Assembly: GCA_003512365.1 (NCBI GenBank)
Contig: DORI01000004.1
Coordinates: 11,143 to 17,757, forward strand
Direction: 5' to 3'
Length of the DNA: 6,615 nt
Source of the DNA: Crocinitomicaceae bacterium
GTDB lineage: Bacteria; Bacteroidota; Bacteroidia; Flavobacteriales_D; Crocinitomicaceae
This document shows, in pieces, positions 5,791-6,615 of the stretch; the first letter of the stretch is position 1, and every line of letters starts with the position of its first letter. The position numbers were made by a program, and so were the translations under genes. Under the pieces are notes generated by a model. The model searched no databases. It was not told where the DNA came from and was given only the letters and a program-made list of their open reading frames with translations.

Positions 5791-6615
5791 ATGAAACAGT
5801 TATTCGATGATGTCAGTCAAGAAATGAGTAAGCTAACGACAAAGCGTTACAGTACCTCATTTTCACTTGGAATTCGATTTCTACATCCCGATTTACACAA
5901 GCCAATCTACTCTATATATGGTTTTGTGCGTTTCGCGGATGAAATAGTAGATACGTTTCATGATTTCGATAAAGCCGCTCTTCTAAAAACATTTAAAGAA
6001 GATACGTACAAAGCAATAAATGAGGGAATATCATTAAACCCAATTTTAAATTCTTTTCAGTGGGTGGTTAACACCTATCAAATTCCACATGAATTGATTG
6101 ACACCTTCTTAAATTCAATGGAAATGGATTTAAATAAAAGCGCTTATGACCAATCCAAATATGAAGAATACATTCTAGGTTCAGCGGAGGTTGTCGGATT
6201 AATGTGCCTCAAAGTTTTCGTTGAAGGAGACCAAGAAAATTACGAAGAACTGAAGCCATATGCAATGAAACTTGGTGCTGCATTTCAAAAGATAAATTTC
6301 CTTCGGGACCTAAAAGCTGATTACCAAGAACTTGGAAGAACATATTTCCCAGGCATTGACTTACAAGAATTTAATGCTACGGTAAAAAAAGAAATTGAAG
6401 CGGACATCGAATTAGATTTTCACCAAGGGTATTTAGGAATACTTAAATTACCCAAGAAAGCACGATTTGGCGTCTATATGGCATATAAATACTACTTCAA
6501 ACTTTTCAAAAAAATAAAACGAACTCCTGCGAATACCATTTTAAATGAAAGAGTACGAATTCCCAATTACCGGAAAGTGAGAATTTTGTTAACTTCATAC
6601 TTGAGACACAACCTA
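5791..6615 (+). CDS. crtB: Phytoene synthase, 3' end cut by the window edge
   Basis: CrtB condenses two molecules of geranylgeranyl diphosphate to phytoene, the first committed carotenoid step. The frame is open from the ATG at 5791 to the last base, giving 275 residues. Bacteroidota CrtB proteins are roughly 280 residues, so only a few codons are probably missing. Family motifs are visible: YSTSF (20-24), the first Asp-rich motif DEIVD (50-54) in GFVRFADEIVD, EYILGSAEVVGLMC (126-139), and the second Asp-rich motif NFLRDLKAD (169-177) inside AFQKINFLRDLKADYQELGR, followed by TYFP (184-187). These bind Mg2+ and diphosphate. The related squalene and dehydrosqualene synthases share the fold, but the crtI neighbour favours phytoene synthase. 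It begins 3 nt after the crtI stop. Cyclase or hydroxylase genes may follow outside the window. Confidence 0.95.
   Translation, partial: MKQLFDDVSQEMSKLTTKRYSTSFSLGIRFLHPDLHKPIYSIYGFVRFADEIVDTFHDFDKAALLKTFKEDTYKAINEGISLNPILNSFQWVVNTYQIPHELIDTFLNSMEMDLNKSAYDQSKYEEYILGSAEVVGLMCLKVFVEGDQENYEELKPYAMKLGAAFQKINFLRDLKADYQELGRTYFPGIDLQEFNATVKKEIEADIELDFHQGYLGILKLPKKARFGVYMAYKYYFKLFKKIKRTPANTILNERVRIPNYRKVRILLTSYLRHNL

Noticed and set aside
1..6615. CRISPR arrays, insertion sequences, phage genes or defence systems
   Set aside because: No spaced repeat array, transposase-like product, terminal inverted repeats or phage proteins were seen. The content is ordinary metabolism and pigment synthesis.

Overview
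The window is about 6.6 kb of AT-rich DNA from a member of the Bacteroidota, most likely a pigmented Flavobacteriales-type bacterium. Three things point there. Candidate promoters carry the Bacteroidota -7 element TAnnTTTG. Start codons are preceded by A-rich sequence and not by clear Shine-Dalgarno sites. The protein forms also fit: a compact homogentisate dioxygenase, an epimerase-type threonine dehydrogenase, and CrtI/CrtB of the flavobacterial type. The lineage is inferred from these features, since no database search was possible.

Layout. (1) Positions 1-60, minus strand: the first bases of a probable tRNA gene running off the left edge, behind a TATATTTG promoter. (2) 67-2469, minus strand: a two-gene tyrosine-degradation operon, hmgA then hppD, 19 nt apart, closed by a strong intrinsic terminator at 67-97. 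(3) 2470-2705: a 236-bp divergent control region with a candidate -7 element for each side and a small dyad between them. (4) 2706-3653, plus strand: an L-threonine 3-dehydrogenase of the short-chain/UDP-galactose-epimerase-like type. (5) 3654-3798: a very T-rich spacer with a 13-bp direct repeat, a 10-bp perfect inverted repeat and a TAACTTTG promoter element. (6) 3799-6615, plus strand: ECF sigma factor, phytoene desaturase (crtI) and phytoene synthase (crtB, cut by the right edge). These three genes are separated by exactly 3 nt at each junction.

Function. HppD turns 4-hydroxyphenylpyruvate into homogentisate and HmgA opens its ring, so the left operon feeds tyrosine and phenylalanine carbon towards fumarate and acetoacetate. 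The next enzyme, fumarylacetoacetase, is not in the window. The divergent threonine dehydrogenase makes this side an amino-acid catabolism block. On the right, CrtB condenses two geranylgeranyl diphosphates to phytoene and CrtI desaturates it towards lycopene. Cyclase and hydroxylase genes probably lie past the right edge. The ECF sigma factor as first gene of the unit is the natural candidate for controlling pigment synthesis.

All the enzyme families are known. The least explained signal is the repeat architecture around the promoter of the sigma-crtI-crtB unit, which looks like an operator and for which no cognate regulator is visible.
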